Assembly (NCBI GenBank): GCA_037013685.1
Contig: CM072888.1
Coordinates: 4,321,034 to 4,385,033, forward strand
Length of the DNA: 64,000 nt
Reading direction: 5' to 3'
Source: Acridotheres tristis
Taxonomy: Eukaryota; Chordata; Aves; Passeriformes; Sturnidae
The notes below the pieces were generated by a model that was not told where the DNA came from, searched no databases, and worked only from the letters and a program-made list of their open reading frames with translations. Below are positions 1-14,070 of this stretch, piece by piece (positions within the stretch are counted from its first letter, which is position 1; each line of letters begins with the position of its first letter). The position numbers and the translations under genes were made by a program.

Positions 1-3000
1 CCAGCTTCAAGCTACTCAAGACTTGGGTACTCAAAGGTACCCAACACTCCAAACCTGTGCCTCAGTCTCCATTCAGAGGAAGATGTTAACATTAATTTAA
101 CCAAGTTAAACTCACACAAAGGATTAACAGAGAAAAGGCTTCCACAGATTTCCTATAGAAACTCAGAATGAAACAGAAAAGGGTAAAGTTTTCTTGTCTT
201 CAGTCTTGCAATTCTGAATAATAATGGATTTCAGAGGGAAGCATGAAAGAAAAATCCTGCTCCTTCTTGTGGAAATATCTCTGGGTCTATGGCTTTTGCA
301 GTGGCAGCAGAGGTTGTTATTTCATTTTCAAGGAATGAAATGAAAGTTAGCCTGTGAAATTTGACAGAAAATAATAGAAACCCCTCTTTCAATTTCCAAA
401 AACGGATTTAGACAAAGTAAAGCAATCCTGTGAAATGCTGGAGTTTTGCAGCCACATTCCAGATCTCCAGTTCACAATGTGTGACTAAGAAACTCCTCTT
501 TTGCAAGATACAAACCACAATTCGGAAGAAAGCTACTATTCTATAATATTTGCATATGAAATATGTCCTGCTACCCTGAGGTTTTTTCCATTTTTCTCCT
601 GGTTTATGGAGCAGCTGGAAAAGTTGTGGTGTATCAAGAGAAAAATTAAAAAACAAAGGTTATTTTAATGAAGACGTTTCAGATTCTACATGAGTCGTCC
701 TACTCATCAAAAATTATAAGAATTTCATCTGCACTTATATCAAGACTAGATATTGAGCATATCAGGTACAGGACTGAAGACTATAAACTGGTGCAGAAAA
801 ACACCAACACTGGGCATCTGATTAATCAAAATCTAATCATAAACCTTCCACATTGCACATCTGCTCTTGAGGGTGATGCCTCTCAAGCCCAGACACTTCC
901 CCAGCTCCCACTCCCAGCAGTCTCATCCCCACTCAATTTTGGAGAAAGCTCAGGTTGAACAGCTGCATTTTCTGGTCTGGCCTGCAAGGCAAAGCAGCCC
1001 CAGTTTCTGGTTTCCTCCAGGAGCACGCTGGGGACAGAAGAGCAAACCCAGAGCACAACCCCACACATCAATCACAGCTCCCACTTGAAAGATATTAATG
1101 CTGAAATTACTTTGAGAAGAGGATGAGGCTGAGCCCTTGCTTGATACTCTAATTTAGGTCACAACAGTTTCCTGGAGAGCTGAGTAATTTCCTGGAAAGT
1201 TACCTGGACATTAGGACACCAAGTCCTTTGTTAAGGATTTCTTCATGACTGCAGTAATGACTACTTCAAGTGAATGATTTTGCATAAAATTGGACAGAAT
1301 AGAATTAAGACCAAAGTATTTTTCAGTGCCTGTCTCATCCTGCCTAGCCATCATAGGGACAACTGGTTGCCACATAAAGACAGATGAGAGAGAGAAGAGT
1401 ATGTCTGAAATGATGAATAGAAGAAATGCCAATGAGTAGAGAACAGAAACTCAAGCTCTTCAGAGGTATTCTGGTATTCTTCCAGCAAAAACTGGGAGGT
1501 TGAAGCAAAATCATTGTCTGTCTCTGAAAACAGTTAATAGCACCAAAAAGAAAGAGAAGGAGATTACAACATTCATTTGCATTGATATCACAGTGATAAG
1601 GACACCACCTTTTATGTTTACTGCTATCAAGAAAAACTTACTTGTACAACAGCACTCCAGAAACCTGAGATATACAGAAATCCTTGAAAGAAGGACACTT
1701 GGAGACCTATCATGTTTCAGAATTCAAAAAGCCCCACAAATATTTTAAAGCATTTCTACTTGGTTTGAAGCTGTTGAAGAAATCACATAGTTTAAAATTC
1801 CAGTTGAAAACCAGATTGTTAATGCAGTCACAAACCTAAAAATCTGCCAGGTATGGAAAAAAGCTGCTCAGGAAGTAAATGGGAAGATTTCCTGGCCCTC
1901 ACACTCCCTAATTTAACTCCCAAGTGGCATCTGACAACAACCTAGAAGCCTCATCTTGATTTCTATTTTATTTCCATGATACCCTGCGATTTCTATTAGT
2001 AGCAGCTTTGAGATTGATTGTTGTTTCATTTTCTTTTAATATCCTGTTTAAAAATGGGAAATATTTTAGTCTGTATTCTAGGACAACCTGAGCTTCCTGA
2101 GCATAAAGGGCTTTTAGGAATCAGAACTTTGGAGCTACGGTCAGCCCCGAATCCTCTCACAAGCCTCGGCACCACAAGATGATGAAAGTTCTCATTTTCA
2201 GAATGCTGGATGTGAATTCTGGGAACAACTTGTGTCACTACTACAAAATATCACTCATAAATTCAGGTAATGAAAACCATTTCTCACTTCTGAAAATTCT
2301 TTGTCTGTTCAGTAACTGCAGTGAAATCAAGAATCATTAAAAGGCCTCATATGCAAGCAAATGTGAGGCTTTCCTTGATAACAAAATCGACCAAAATAGC
2401 AAAGTCATATTTTTTTCCTAGCTGATCATGCATCTGCTATGAGGTTTGTTGGGGATTTTTTAATTTTAATTTTAAAAAATCTATTGTTCAGTTGCAGACT
2501 TGTCGAAGCTAGATTAACTCTGAGATTACTTGAATTAAAATTTGGTGGCTTTTGGGGAGCCTTCACTTAGCTCATGTTCCAGCTGAGCCTTGGTTTTGGC
2601 TTTATTGCTGAAGCTGTTATGCCAGCAGTGTTTGCCAAAATACCCATTTTTCCCATTCTGAGGCATGTGGTGAAATGGTAAAAAAATGAGAGATTTTAGC
2701 TGAAGGATAAAACTGGCTCTTGAAGCAGAAGAAGAATCTGCCTCTTGCTGCCTCAGCCTGGCCCCTGTGCCTCAGCAGAGAGGTGTGCTGGAAAGGGATC
2801 TTCCCTTCACCAAGTGTGCCAGCCTCAGCCTTTTGTGCTGCTCACTTACACACTCCCTCTAACAGAAAAAGAGAGGCAGATTGAAATTTGTGTCTTATTA
2901 TGTGGGAACCAAATAAAATCAGAGCAAGAAATGGTTTCAGAATAAATCAAAATATTTGAGCACAGGCAACTGATGCAGGATTTCCTTTATCCACTAACCA

Positions 3001-3896
3001 TAAGGGCATGGCTTCCCAAGTACCTAAGTGTTTGCAAACTCAGGCCTGCTGATGAAAATGCAAGTTTCATGTGAAAGTAATTAGATGACATTTGCAAATC
3101 TAAAAAATGCAAATCTATTCCCTTTTTCCAGAATGGGGAATGCAGCATCAGGACAGGCTGCAACTGAAGGAATCCTAGACTGAAGGATGCGCTGACAAGT
3201 TCATTCTGCAGACCTATATTTTCTCCCTCTCAAATATTTGCATTTAAAACCACATTCATATCATAAATTTTTATGGAAAAAAAATCCCCTCAAGAAGGCG
3301 AATTTGTTTACAGACATTTACAGATTAGCCTTGAACGGGATTTAAGGTCAGATGGAAATGCCATTCTGCAGAGTGCAATTTGCACTCTTCACTCCAGAAA
3401 AAAAGTTACAGAATGAAAATGACCTGCGAGCTCTGACAAATAACTTCCTGATGAATGACTGACAGTATAAGGAAGTATGAAATAATGAAATTTTTGTTTC
3501 ATTATTAACTTTTTCGTAACTCTTAAGCATATAATTTGCCCCTCATTTTAAGTCCAAATCAGCATAATTTCGCAAACAGACATTTTCTGGTGTGGGTGGT
3601 TTTTAATATTATTTCATAATCTTCACAAAGCGTACTAGATGTTAAAAGTATGAGCTCCTTTCCCAAACCAAGACAGGTACTCCTAGCACCTTACACTGAG
3701 GTTGTTGAAGCTCCTCAGAACTGTGAAACTGTCACTCACTCGAAGCCCAGCTCAATAATCAGCCAAGTGAAAAGCTGCATGACTTAAAAGTATAAATAAA
3801 AAATAGCCAGCATGTGTCTAGTGAAGAAATATCATGAAGTGTCCCTCTTTAAGCTCTGAAAGCCACACACACGCTCATTTTACAGGCAAGAAGGGC

Positions 3897-4439
3897 TATA
3901 AATTCAAAGAGCATAAAAGCACCACAGATTAAATACTGCCAGTCTCCTGTGTGAAGCGCTGCAGCATCCCTCAGAAAGATTCAAGGTGAGCACATCTGTT
4001 CTCCTTCTTCCCCATGTTCCCCAAATCCTTTCCTATGTCTCCTTCTGCTGGAGAGAAGCTAACACGTGAAACTTGGTGTTTCCATGGATCATCTGTGGCT
4101 CGTCGTTTCAAAGGTTGGTCCTGCCCTGACTTCTGCTTCACCACGTTTATTTCTCCCCTGCCTGCGGGAATCCCCATCCCTCCCTGTGGCTTCTCTCTCA
4201 CCGTTTCTAATCCCACTGCTCCGACCCTGCGGTGTCTCCTTAGGCTCGGCTCAGCTTCATGCCCCGAGGTCATGAGTCATTCTGGAGATGGCGGTTTGCA
4301 TGTGAAAGGAGCTGTGTGTAATTTCGGATTTCGTAGAAGAGAGTCATCTCCCTTTTACCTCCTCATCAATTTCCTCCATTGTGCCCCGAAGTGCAGCCTT
4401 CAGTTTTCCTTTTCCCCATCCCGTGCTGGAGTCACACAG
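3897..4439 (+). other. Candidate promoter and spliced transcript start, plus strand
   Basis: TATAAAT at 3897-3903, with a second A-rich box at 3912-3919, precedes a possible short exon of about 3927-3985 ending at the donor CAAG|GTGAGC. A second strong donor, CACACAG|GTAAGA, ends a pyrimidine-rich stretch at 4439. The open frame spanning 4014-4481 resembles no known protein. If real, a non-coding transcript is as likely as a gene. Confidence 0.15.
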
Positions 4440-5009
4440 GTAAGAGCGTCATCCCTTGCAGGTGGATCATTGATGCTTTAATCACTCCTCTCCTCCACAC
4501 CCCTCCCTGCTCCTGTTCCCAGTTTGGGGAAAATGGGGAAATTCCTTCCATTCTTGCTATTTTAGGGGAGAGGAGTGAAACTGAGAGGGAAACCCAGAAC
4601 AAGTTTCTGTCAGGCTTGTTAACCACTGCCTCAGTGCAGGCAAAGAACCGCCTTAGCAGGTGGCTTACGATTTTCTGTTTGCAATACCACAGGAGTATGG
4701 GTTTGAATCATCACCATTTTCCTTCTCCTCTCTCCCTATTCATCTAAAAGCCTTTTTGACACTTCCACGGGTCTTTGTGTCCTACACCTCTGCTCATTCC
4801 CAGTTAAATCAGAACTTCCAAATGCATCAAAAACGGGGGCTTTTTGGGGCTTACACAGTTCCAAGGATCTGTATTACCCAAAAGGCACATCTGGCTACAG
4901 GGTTTGACACTTAGGATAATAATCAGTGGGTTTAGCTGACCTTTTAAAACACTAAAAAATGGACCTTCTCAGCCACTCTTCCTCATACCAGGAAGTAGCT
5001 GTATCAGGG

Positions 5010-5028
5010 AAAAAAAAAAAAAAAAAAA
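5010..5028. repeat. Poly(A) run
   Basis: Nineteen consecutive A on the plus strand. I see no recognisable retroposed body next to it. Confidence 0.9.
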
Positions 5029-6536
5029 GTGTAGCAAGTTCATTGCATCATTTGAGAAATCCTAAAGTTTCATGCATAGTCAAGCCCCGCAGGAACATCC
5101 CCTGAACGCTCTTTCCTGGCAGATAAACATTGCAAAAGCACACTGTGATTACCTTAAGGGAACACGAAGTTCTCTGAGGGCTCAGCCTCTCTTGGGCAAG
5201 AGGTTTGGGGTCCTCACACGACTCCAAAGAGCTGTTCTTCCCTATCAGGTTCCTTATTTCAACATCCAGCTCTTTACTTTCACACCTGCTTAGGAAGAAA
5301 AAACAATATTCAATTTTGCACCAGAACCTGAGGCTTTCTTCTGAATGTGAGAAGGCAGAGCTAATCCTGCACCAGGCTCCTGCTCCCTCCCTTCCTGGTA
5401 ACACAAGCAGAGAGCACCAGGACAGTGACACACAGTCTCTAATGCTTTGTGGCAGAAATTCATTTAAAATACTTACACAAAGAACCTTTATGAATTGCAC
5501 CACTTTTTAACTACAAAATCTAAATCGACTCTTTCGGGGATTATATGAAGACTGCCATGTGCCCTCAACCTCACCCACTCACAGTTTCAAGAGTTTTAAA
5601 CTCAACTTCAGCAAAAATGCAAGCAGAAGAGTTGAATAGGTTTAGAACTGCAAAACTAGGAGCTCAGTTCACAAAGTCCTTCGATGGCATATTTTGTTTT
5701 CTCTAACACTTGGCAGCAGACACTCGACAAGCATTTTCAATTTTTTTTTTTACTAAAGGTTCCTTTTAAAAACATATCTTGTTAAAGACCTGGTCTGTTG
5801 AGATCATGAAAAATGATTTTTTTAAGTGGGAAATTTTTTTCTTTCAGACTCTCTGCTAAGGACATACAGGGCTTAGGTGCACATAAGGGCTCGTTCCAAA
5901 TTCACAGAACAAACTTGCAAGGGCTGATTCACGTGATACACTGGAATGGTGGAATGTGACTTCCAGATAATTAACTGAGATATTATTAACATAAGCCCCC
6001 TAAATCCCCTAGATCAACCCAAATTATCAAGAAAGATTCATCTGTTTTGCAAGCTTAGACTTCATTGTCTAATCAACTGAAACCAATTCTAAATCTATGT
6101 GTGACCAGAATGCAAACTTCAAGGCTTAAAAATATCATCAACCTGTTATAGCAGTATTACTTCTTGATTTAGGCAGAAAAGACAAAATTCTTTATTTGAA
6201 CCACCAAAAAACCCAAAAGCTGTAGGAGTTTATCAATTATATTTCCTAAAGGTTAGACAGGCAATCCTCAGGGACTGCACCACAGGTTCTGAGGAAACTC
6301 CTGAAGCAAAATTGATAAGATTATCCAATAAACAAACCAATCTGTCTTAATCATAAGAGTAAATAAGCGTGGTGAATTTCATGCTGATAGCACAGAATGA
6401 TTCATTTAATGCTCTATATTTTAAAAACAGAGACTGTAGCAGAAATATATCTTCACTAAGCATGGATACAAAATCATTTCCAAGAGGAAATAAAATACCA
6501 ACAGTTAGCAAATAAAGGTTAGTAAAATTCTAGAGG

Positions 6537-6558
6537 TTTTTTTTTTTTTTTTTTTTTT
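6537..6558. repeat. Poly(T) run
   Basis: Twenty-two consecutive T, the longest homopolymer noticed in the window. It could be the tail of a minus-strand retroposed sequence, but no source element is recognisable. Confidence 0.9.
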
Positions 6559-9500
6559 ACTTGCTGCTGGTAGTTAGATGAGCAGTACTTTCATGGCCAT
6601 GAGGATTAAAAGCAAGACCTTCCAAGGCATATTTTCATGAACTCCAGGGTGGTGCAGGAGGCTGCAGCTGCTCTGAGAGCTGGTGGCACTTTTCAGAGCC
6701 TCAGCTGTGTGTGGGTGGCAGGTGAGCCCCAGCAGGAGCACAGGCACCACGTGGCAACTCAAGGAGAAAAACTGCAGGAGTAAAGCAACCAACCTGGCAA
6801 AAGAAATCCAGCCCTTCTCTGTCTGGCTAAATGTTGCAAAATCCTGGATAAGTCAGGGCAAGTGGCACTTTTTCTAAGCAATTGTGCTGAGGTTCCTGGA
6901 TCTCAGGCAGAAGCCAGAGCAAGCACTCTGCACTCTAAAGTGCATTTCCCTGGAAAAGAGCACCTTCAGCCCATTTGGACTCTGATTCTTGATGCTAGCT
7001 GAGATGGCTCCAGTTCTGGATGCTCTCTGTGTAACAGAGGTGCACATACCTTGTGCAGAGCCCTGGCTGCTTCTGAGGCTGCTCACAAGAACTGAAAAGC
7101 CACAGCACGGAAGCAGCCACTTGCTGCTGCCATTTACCACCCCCAGCTACCAGCACTACCTACTCCCCCAGCCTGGGCCAAGTAGCCACTGCTTCTAAAC
7201 TCTTTTCAGACAAATAAAGCAGCTCAGCCTAAGGAAAAAAATACTCAGGATAAAGGAGCAATGCCTAGGTGCAGCCCTGGGGACAGTAAAAGATGAGCAG
7301 CAATCTGGCAGGAGTGCAGCAGCAAATTCTCGGGCAGGCTGCACTCAGCTCTGCTGCTGGTTCAGCCACAGCAAGTGGAGATGTGTGACCACAACCTCCC
7401 GAGGTCAGAGCATGAACCAAGCTGAGAAACACCCCATAAACAGGGGGGTTGGCTCTTAATTTCTTCTTTCAGCCAGGAAATGTTCATTCCTATGCTCTGC
7501 TCCCCACAATTTGACGTTGTAGCTGTAAATGATATTCACCTCTGGCTGCTCTTACCATTTCCTCTCTGCATTCTTCTTTCTGGACTTACCTGGGCAAGAG
7601 CAGGGCCCAGCTGTGCCTGGGTGAAAGAAAGACAACTACAAAAGGCTCAGATCTCTACAAACCCATTTCTGCTCTGTAATATCCATGTGATTGACGATTA
7701 TCATGGAAGTCAGCAAGTTTTTAGATTGAGAAACTATTACTGCATTTATCTGCATTTTATTCCTAGCCACGTTGATAATCAGAAGGATACCTTCATGGTG
7801 AGCTAGAACATTAATCATATCTGATGTGTAGATCTGATTTAGAATCTGGACTTTCAGAGCACACAGATGCATCAGATGCTTGAATGCATCAAGGCACTCG
7901 TGATTAGGAGCTATCCCAAACCAAGACGAGCTATCAGAGCTTCCCCCAGAGAGCTCTAGAGGGCACACAGCATTCAGATTCTGCACAGAACATTTTCAAA
8001 ACCGCTTTTGGTTTCCTGGAGTTCACAGGTACAGGCTCTGCACCATTAAAACTTTTCAGAAAATATGAAAAGCATTTTTCTGTGTTTGTAGAAGACAAAG
8101 TATATTGCTTCTATGTGCTAAAGCTTTCTAAAGTATACAAAGATATAAAAGCTACACATAGCAAGCTGTGATTACTGCAGGAGACAATACAAGATTAGAG
8201 TGTTAACTCTCCTTTGTATACTTTTAGTTAGTTGCAAAATTTCCTTCTTTTTTTAAAAAAATTAAGGTATTTTACACGGAAGCAGAAGGTACAGATGCAA
8301 TGAAGGAAGCTGGCCCAGCATAAGTTTTAGCAACTTGCAGGGAAAGAAGAGAGCCCAACCTTCCTCACAATTTTCATATTCATTTTCCTATCTGAAAAGC
8401 CATGTCCTCCAAGAACAAAACATTTGGCACGTTCCTTTTGGTTTTCAAGTTGTCATATCCATGCAGAACTTCACTGTGCACTCCATTAAAGGTGTTTTCA
8501 TTTCTCCCACGTGTTCAGCCTGCTGCCTTTAAAATGGTTTTCACTTCTTGCCCCATGGTACATCTTTGCACCACTTCAGTTTCTAGGCTCTGCTGGTCTA
8601 TTTATAATTATTGCTATTACTTTTAACAGTAAAATGCTCTAAGTAATAATGATTGTTTGTTTATAAATGGTTGCATATTTTTGACAGAAATTCCATTTTT
8701 AAGCTGAGAGCCAGAACATGATCAGCCCCATATTTTGGGTTGAGCAGCATAGATTGAAGGCTGAGAAATACCAGTTTGTCAAATAAGCAGGTACAAGCTC
8801 CCTAGGAGTCTCAGGTTTGCATCTCTTGGTTTTCCCTGTTTTTCACTGGCATTATTCCTTCACTCATAGCAGTTACATGGCAACAATGGACATACCTACA
8901 AGATGTCTCGAGGCATTTATTGCACAATATCAATACCAAAGCCATATAATTCTACTTTAAATATTAATTTCAAGGCTGGTGTGAAGGGGTCATTCTCTTG
9001 TGGTGGTGAAAGCACAAATACACACCATAAACAATTGTGAAAAAAGGCTTTAAGCCAGGATTTACAGCCAGACTCCAACACCATGGAGTCATATTTTGAT
9101 GGGAAATGAATTCCAGAGTTTAATGGCAAAACACGTGCTTCATCCCCTTGGGTGGGCATTTGGGATGTAGGATTCTTGCTTGGCTAAGCCTAGGGAGTAA
9201 ATTCATGGAAAGAAAGAAATTTCTGCATTTGAATTACGGAGAATGAACTCATCAGATAAATTAAAAATGTGGCAAATTTCAAGAGAAATTGTTTCAGCTA
9301 ATATTTCCCCTATTTACGATAATAGACTTCATTTCAGATAAAAAGGCCTGTAGAATAATGGGGAGAATCAGATTGAATTACAGAATATTTAATCTAACTT
9401 GTACTAGAAATAGACTTAATTTAGGAATAAAAATAGGGATATAATTCTTAAAAATGACAGTTTATCTGTAAAACGAGCCTATTCTCTTATGTTCCATGTC

Positions 9501-12030
9501 ATTTTGCTCCCTTTTAATTCAGTTTTGTAGAATTCTTAGATTCTTTTTCATGCAAATGCATTGGGACTTTTATATTAAAATCTTCTCCAGATAAGACTAA
9601 ATAATAGCAAAAGAATTTCCAGTCCAATAAGCAATAGGAAGAATAAAGTTTTGCCAAGAAGACTAAAAGACTTTTGTAACAGAAAAAAAAATTTGCAGCC
9701 TCATAAGCTCTTAGAAGTTTAGCAGACTCTGAGCTGATAGAGAATAGTTAAAAAGTGGTGCAGCTCCCTAAGGACCAGTGGTGCTATTCCAGTACTCAAC
9801 ACTCCACTCAAAGTTTAGGCTTGGGAATTTGAGCCAGAACTTTTGAAATTGAGCTCCACTCATTCCATGTTCCACCTCACATGGACCACCATTAAAAATA
9901 GTTTATTGGGCATAAAGCATACTGTGCTGGGACAAACACAAAAAGAACACCTGCCTTTGATGGTTATGAATAGATACTTTAAAAGAGAGTTTAGGGAGGA
10001 AAAAAAAGGCAACACATTATTTCAGATTGCTTCTAGCTTAATATTTTAACCTCAGTTTCACTCCCAAAAATGTATTCAGTATTTCAAGAGCATAGCTGGA
10101 AAGCAAACCAATCATCAGCTGAGATGTCCCTGGCAGAACTGTGCTGTCTTCAGAGTGAGATGTCCCACAGGTCAGTGTGGGATTAGGAATAACCTCACCC
10201 CAGTGCCAAGAAGAGAGCTCCATAAGGTGCATGACAGGGGTTAAAACATGCACTGTGACCATAGCAGAGAAACCACTTAAAACTTTCCCTCAAATCTGAT
10301 GTAGCCAAAACATCTGCCTCTCACCCCATAAACGTCCCTACACTTCTGTTCCCTTTATGACAAAGAATGGGCCTTTTAAGGCACATTTAATAGCCAGCAG
10401 CTGTTGGGCTGTCAAATGGCACATCTGGAGAAGCTGTGTGCTGTTAATGTGAGCAGAAACAATTATTCCCTAATACTTTTGCTTAATTTTAAGAATTACA
10501 CAAATGACAACAAAAGGGAGGCATGTTCTTAATGGAAACACATCTGGTTCTCTCTAAAAACAAGAAAAAGAAAAAAAGGGAGGGGGGCAGTGATTAAGTG
10601 AAGCTGCACCTATAATCCATCCCAGCTCAGTGAGGAGAAGAACAGCTACTGATATCCAGGCACTCATGTCTCTCAGTGTTTGACTACTCCCCTCAGGAAA
10701 TTTGCAACATGCAAGAAGACCATGGCTGTTAGTTTGCATTAAATGATGTTATTTATCCCTTGGTGCTGTTCCCTCCATGCCTGGATATTCCTGTCCCTTG
10801 GGAAGTTTCCGTGCTGCTGCCTCACTCCTGTACCCTGCACAGCTTGTACATCAGGAAAAGAGCATCATCCCCCCTGCACTTGGATCTCCTACTTAATTAT
10901 ACCACCAAGACATTGCCTGTCTTCCTGATGGACAGCATTTGGGCTGTGTTCAAACCTCAGGAAAGCCAATTAAATTATTTCCATCAACTTGCTCAGGCTT
11001 CAAATGAGCCGTGAGCGAGTTGCAGACAACTGTCTCCCTGGAGAGGCAGCAAGTGGGGCACTGGCACCCAGACTCATCCCCAAGGCCTCACGTAGCTGCA
11101 TGTGGATCAGCAGTGGAAAGGGAATTGATTTTTGCCATGAAAATCAATCAGCTGGAAAGCTTGGCCAAGCAGAGCCACCAGGCAGACACGTGCTGTCTGA
11201 GCAGATGATCTCCCCCACTGAAAGGCAGGAAAGCTGTGGGGAGGTGGCAGGAACGTGTTGAAAGAACTGAAAGCTACAAAGACACGAAGGGAGGCAAATC
11301 TACATGTTTTCAAGTGCTCACTCTTTTTCTGTGGAGATCAATGCCTAGAAAAGCTTGTGTCCCTTTCAGGGCACTTCCCTGACCTCAGAACGTGCCTTTG
11401 TGGAATGGTGTCCCTCCCTGGCCCCTTCTGGACTGGCTGCTTGCCCTGCACATTCAGCTGGAGCCCCACAAGTCTGTTCACATCCTCCATGTGGCTTGTT
11501 CCTCTGGAAAGCTGTGACTCTGATGCAGTGCAATTGCACAGAGCTGACATTCTTAACTGGTCCTTGACATCACTACTCTCTTTTCCAATCAGCCCCTTCT
11601 GCCTCCTGCTTCAGCCTGGGCCAGGATGGGGATGCTTCAGCAATGCCTTGCTGAGCTGGGCTCACAGCTGGGCTCAACCTTTGGAGGAAAACAAGCCCAT
11701 GATTCATTTGAGTCCATGTGTCCCACACAGAGCTGAGGTATTTGCAGTGATCTACTAACAGCACAAGCAGGGCAGACAGATGAAAACCATTTGGAAATGC
11801 AGCCAGGAAATGTAACATACAGTAGCTGACAGGGGACAACCAGCCCTGTGAGTCAGGTCAGTGCCCTGTCTGTGGTGGCTGCCAGGCAGCCTCAGCTGAA
11901 AGGGAGAGGGCACACACTGCACTACTTAATGCTCTCAGTATTATCAGCAGAACTAATACTACCTTGTGAAACTGCAGGTGCCCAAAAATGTTTAACAAAG
12001 AAGTTTTTGCATGTAACATCAACACAGTAC

Positions 12031-12118
12031 CTTTCCATCTCGACACACTGATAGGGGCACAGTTCCATGCAATCCTCTGCATCTTTCTTCTTCATTTTGA
12101 GCTCCTCACAGTGAATCT
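12031..12118 (-). other. Candidate coding exon of an unrecognised minus-strand gene
   Basis: On the minus strand a pyrimidine-rich tract ending CCTAAG is followed by an 88-bp stretch and then a donor GGAAAG|GTACTG. One frame through it is open and looks coiled-coil-like and hydrophilic (EIHCEELKMKKKDAEDC, then MELCPYQCVEMER). The strand and side of QRFPR match where mammals have TNIP3, but I cannot align the peptide to TNIP3. Single splice-flanked open frames of this length also arise by chance. Confidence 0.25.
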
Positions 12119-13980
12119 CTTAGGAACAGGGAAGAAAAGAAAAAAATCAACAATCCAAGAAGAAAAAGTTAAGTATCCAATTACATTGAGACAGATAACA
12201 GTGTCTTGTATTTCTATTTTATTCTTCATAAACTGCAAATGGTTGACAAGCAAGCCAGGAATCTACTTCCTCCTTCCCAGCATCATCCTCTAAGTCCATT
12301 ACTGTGTCAGGGACAGTTCTGCAAGGGCAGGAGCAACAAAAAATCTCTGGCTGTGGTGACAAACATCTACCCAAGGAACAAAGCTGGCAGCAGTAGCAGG
12401 AACATTGGAGGGTTGGAAAAACGGCTTTTATTAATCATCCTTAAAGAATAAATTAATTTTCATACTCTAGAATTCAAGCGTGTCCTCACATTGTCCAAAA
12501 GATTCCTATGCTTCATGGAAGTGCTCAGTAAAACTATTGCTCCAAAATGAAGAGAATTTGAGTAATGACTCTGATCTAAATCACTTGGTGAGAAGAGAAA
12601 AGGAGCCACATGTAAGTTATTGAGCACGAGTGTGTTTTTCAAACTCTCTACAAGCTCCCCTCCAGTCAGGCAAGTCCCTCTCCAGCACTGCATTTCCAAA
12701 GAGAAGGGAGACAAAAAAATCCCAGACCAAGCTCCCAGAGAAAAGAACTGCTACAGTAGCAATCCACATCAAGATAATCCCTTGAAACTGAAGGTTTTGA
12801 ATTAAAACTGTGAACACGAAAAAGGCAAGGAGCACCTCTCCATCTCAAGTGGGAGCAGAGATTGTACGAGTGAGCCAACCTCACCTCATCCAGAGGAATC
12901 TTTCTGCTCCTGTGCTCCAGGCTGGTGACAGCCCCGGCTATGGCTCCTCAGACACCTCTAGTTCATCAGGAAAAGAGCCCAGAAGCCTCATTTTTCTCTT
13001 TAGATCAAACAATATAATTATGGCAGTTACCAGAACTGAAAATTGACAGGTTTCAAAAGATCTATCTTAAGGACAGCAAGGTGACCTCTGAAATGAAGCG
13101 AGGAGCCATCCAGAGCTAACCCTGCTACTTATAAGCAAATAAGTTTTCAATTCCAAGTCACTCTCTTTATTGGTAACATCAACTTAATGTGAAACCACAG
13201 CTGAACATTTTATAGAAAGCATGAGCAGGGCAGAAATTTAAAATGAAAGGTTGCCAGCAGAAGATCTGAGGTGTTTGGCATCCCTCCCCCTTCTGAATTC
13301 CAATTCCTGCAGGAACTTCACACATTCTATATGCATCTGGTAATCACTAATTACAAGGATCCTATTTAAAAAAAAAAGTCAATTCAGTTTCATGTGAAAC
13401 TTGATTCCAGCTTGTCTGAGTTTTATGAGTGTCTGTTTAATCATAACACAATCACGTTGGACTATGGAAAGCTGCATTTGATTGATTTCAATGGGAGCAG
13501 CAGACACTGGGGTCTAATGAGGATTAAGCCTTATTTGGAGTCCCTGAACTTGGCCTGCATGTGTCTAACTTAAAAATATCGAATTTGAAAAATATTGACC
13601 TGGAATGAACACTCTCTACCACCACTGAAACAACAAAAAAATAAAGCAAAATGACTAAAAGAAATCAGAATTGAAAAAAAAAACCCCAAAATTGACCCAG
13701 AACACCACAGAATTCAGCCTGTTACTCCAGCTCTAATTTGTCCCACTGAGCTTTGACATTTCACCAGTTTCAGATCTATTTGCCAAGCTGGGCACAATAT
13801 TGCAGCCCACATTAAAGGGATGCAGGTCAAATGTTACTGAAAATACGACACCCATGTTGCTAAGAGTCATGGAAGAAGCAAACAAAAAAAGAGTTTTTGT
13901 TCTGAAAAACTGGAAAGGAAAGAAGCAGTGGTGAATGAACACAACCAAGTATTTATTTAGTTATTAGATGTGTTCTTTAC

Positions 13981-14070
13981 TGGTTCAGCAGTGTGAACCA
14001 GATTTGGGGGCCCTGCTGGGAGCTCTCTGGGGCTGCAGTGAGGGTGCTCCGAGTTTTCCATGTCCCTTCT
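13981..14070 (-). other. Candidate exon, minus strand
   Basis: A strong pyrimidine tract (TTTTTTCTGTCTTTGCC and onward) ends in TTGGCAG. It is followed by a 90-bp stretch and a good donor (CCA|GTAAAG). Two frames are open across it, so coding potential is ambiguous. It lies about 1.9 kb upstream, in the minus-strand direction, of the candidate exon at 12031-12118. No family is recognised. Confidence 0.15.

Larger units (their letters stand above)
1..12030. other. Intergenic 3' flank, no recognisable gene
   Basis: AT-rich single-copy-looking DNA with homopolymer runs at 5010-5028 and 6537-6558. Apart from the weak plus-strand promoter/exon candidate at 3.9-4.4 kb, I see no exon series, RNA gene or transposable element. 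Open frames of up to about 167 codons here lack homology and overlap others on both strands. Confidence 0.6.

Noticed and set aside
12617..12835. Hydrophobic minus-strand frame resembling a membrane segment
   Set aside because: The hydrophobicity comes from a T-rich minus-strand sequence. There is an acceptor-like CACAG upstream but no coherent partner exon or homology.
12810..13046. Ser/Gly-rich 78-codon plus-strand frame that looks protein-like
   Set aside because: There is no acceptor or donor around the protein-like part and no family match, and the 3' portion becomes low-complexity.
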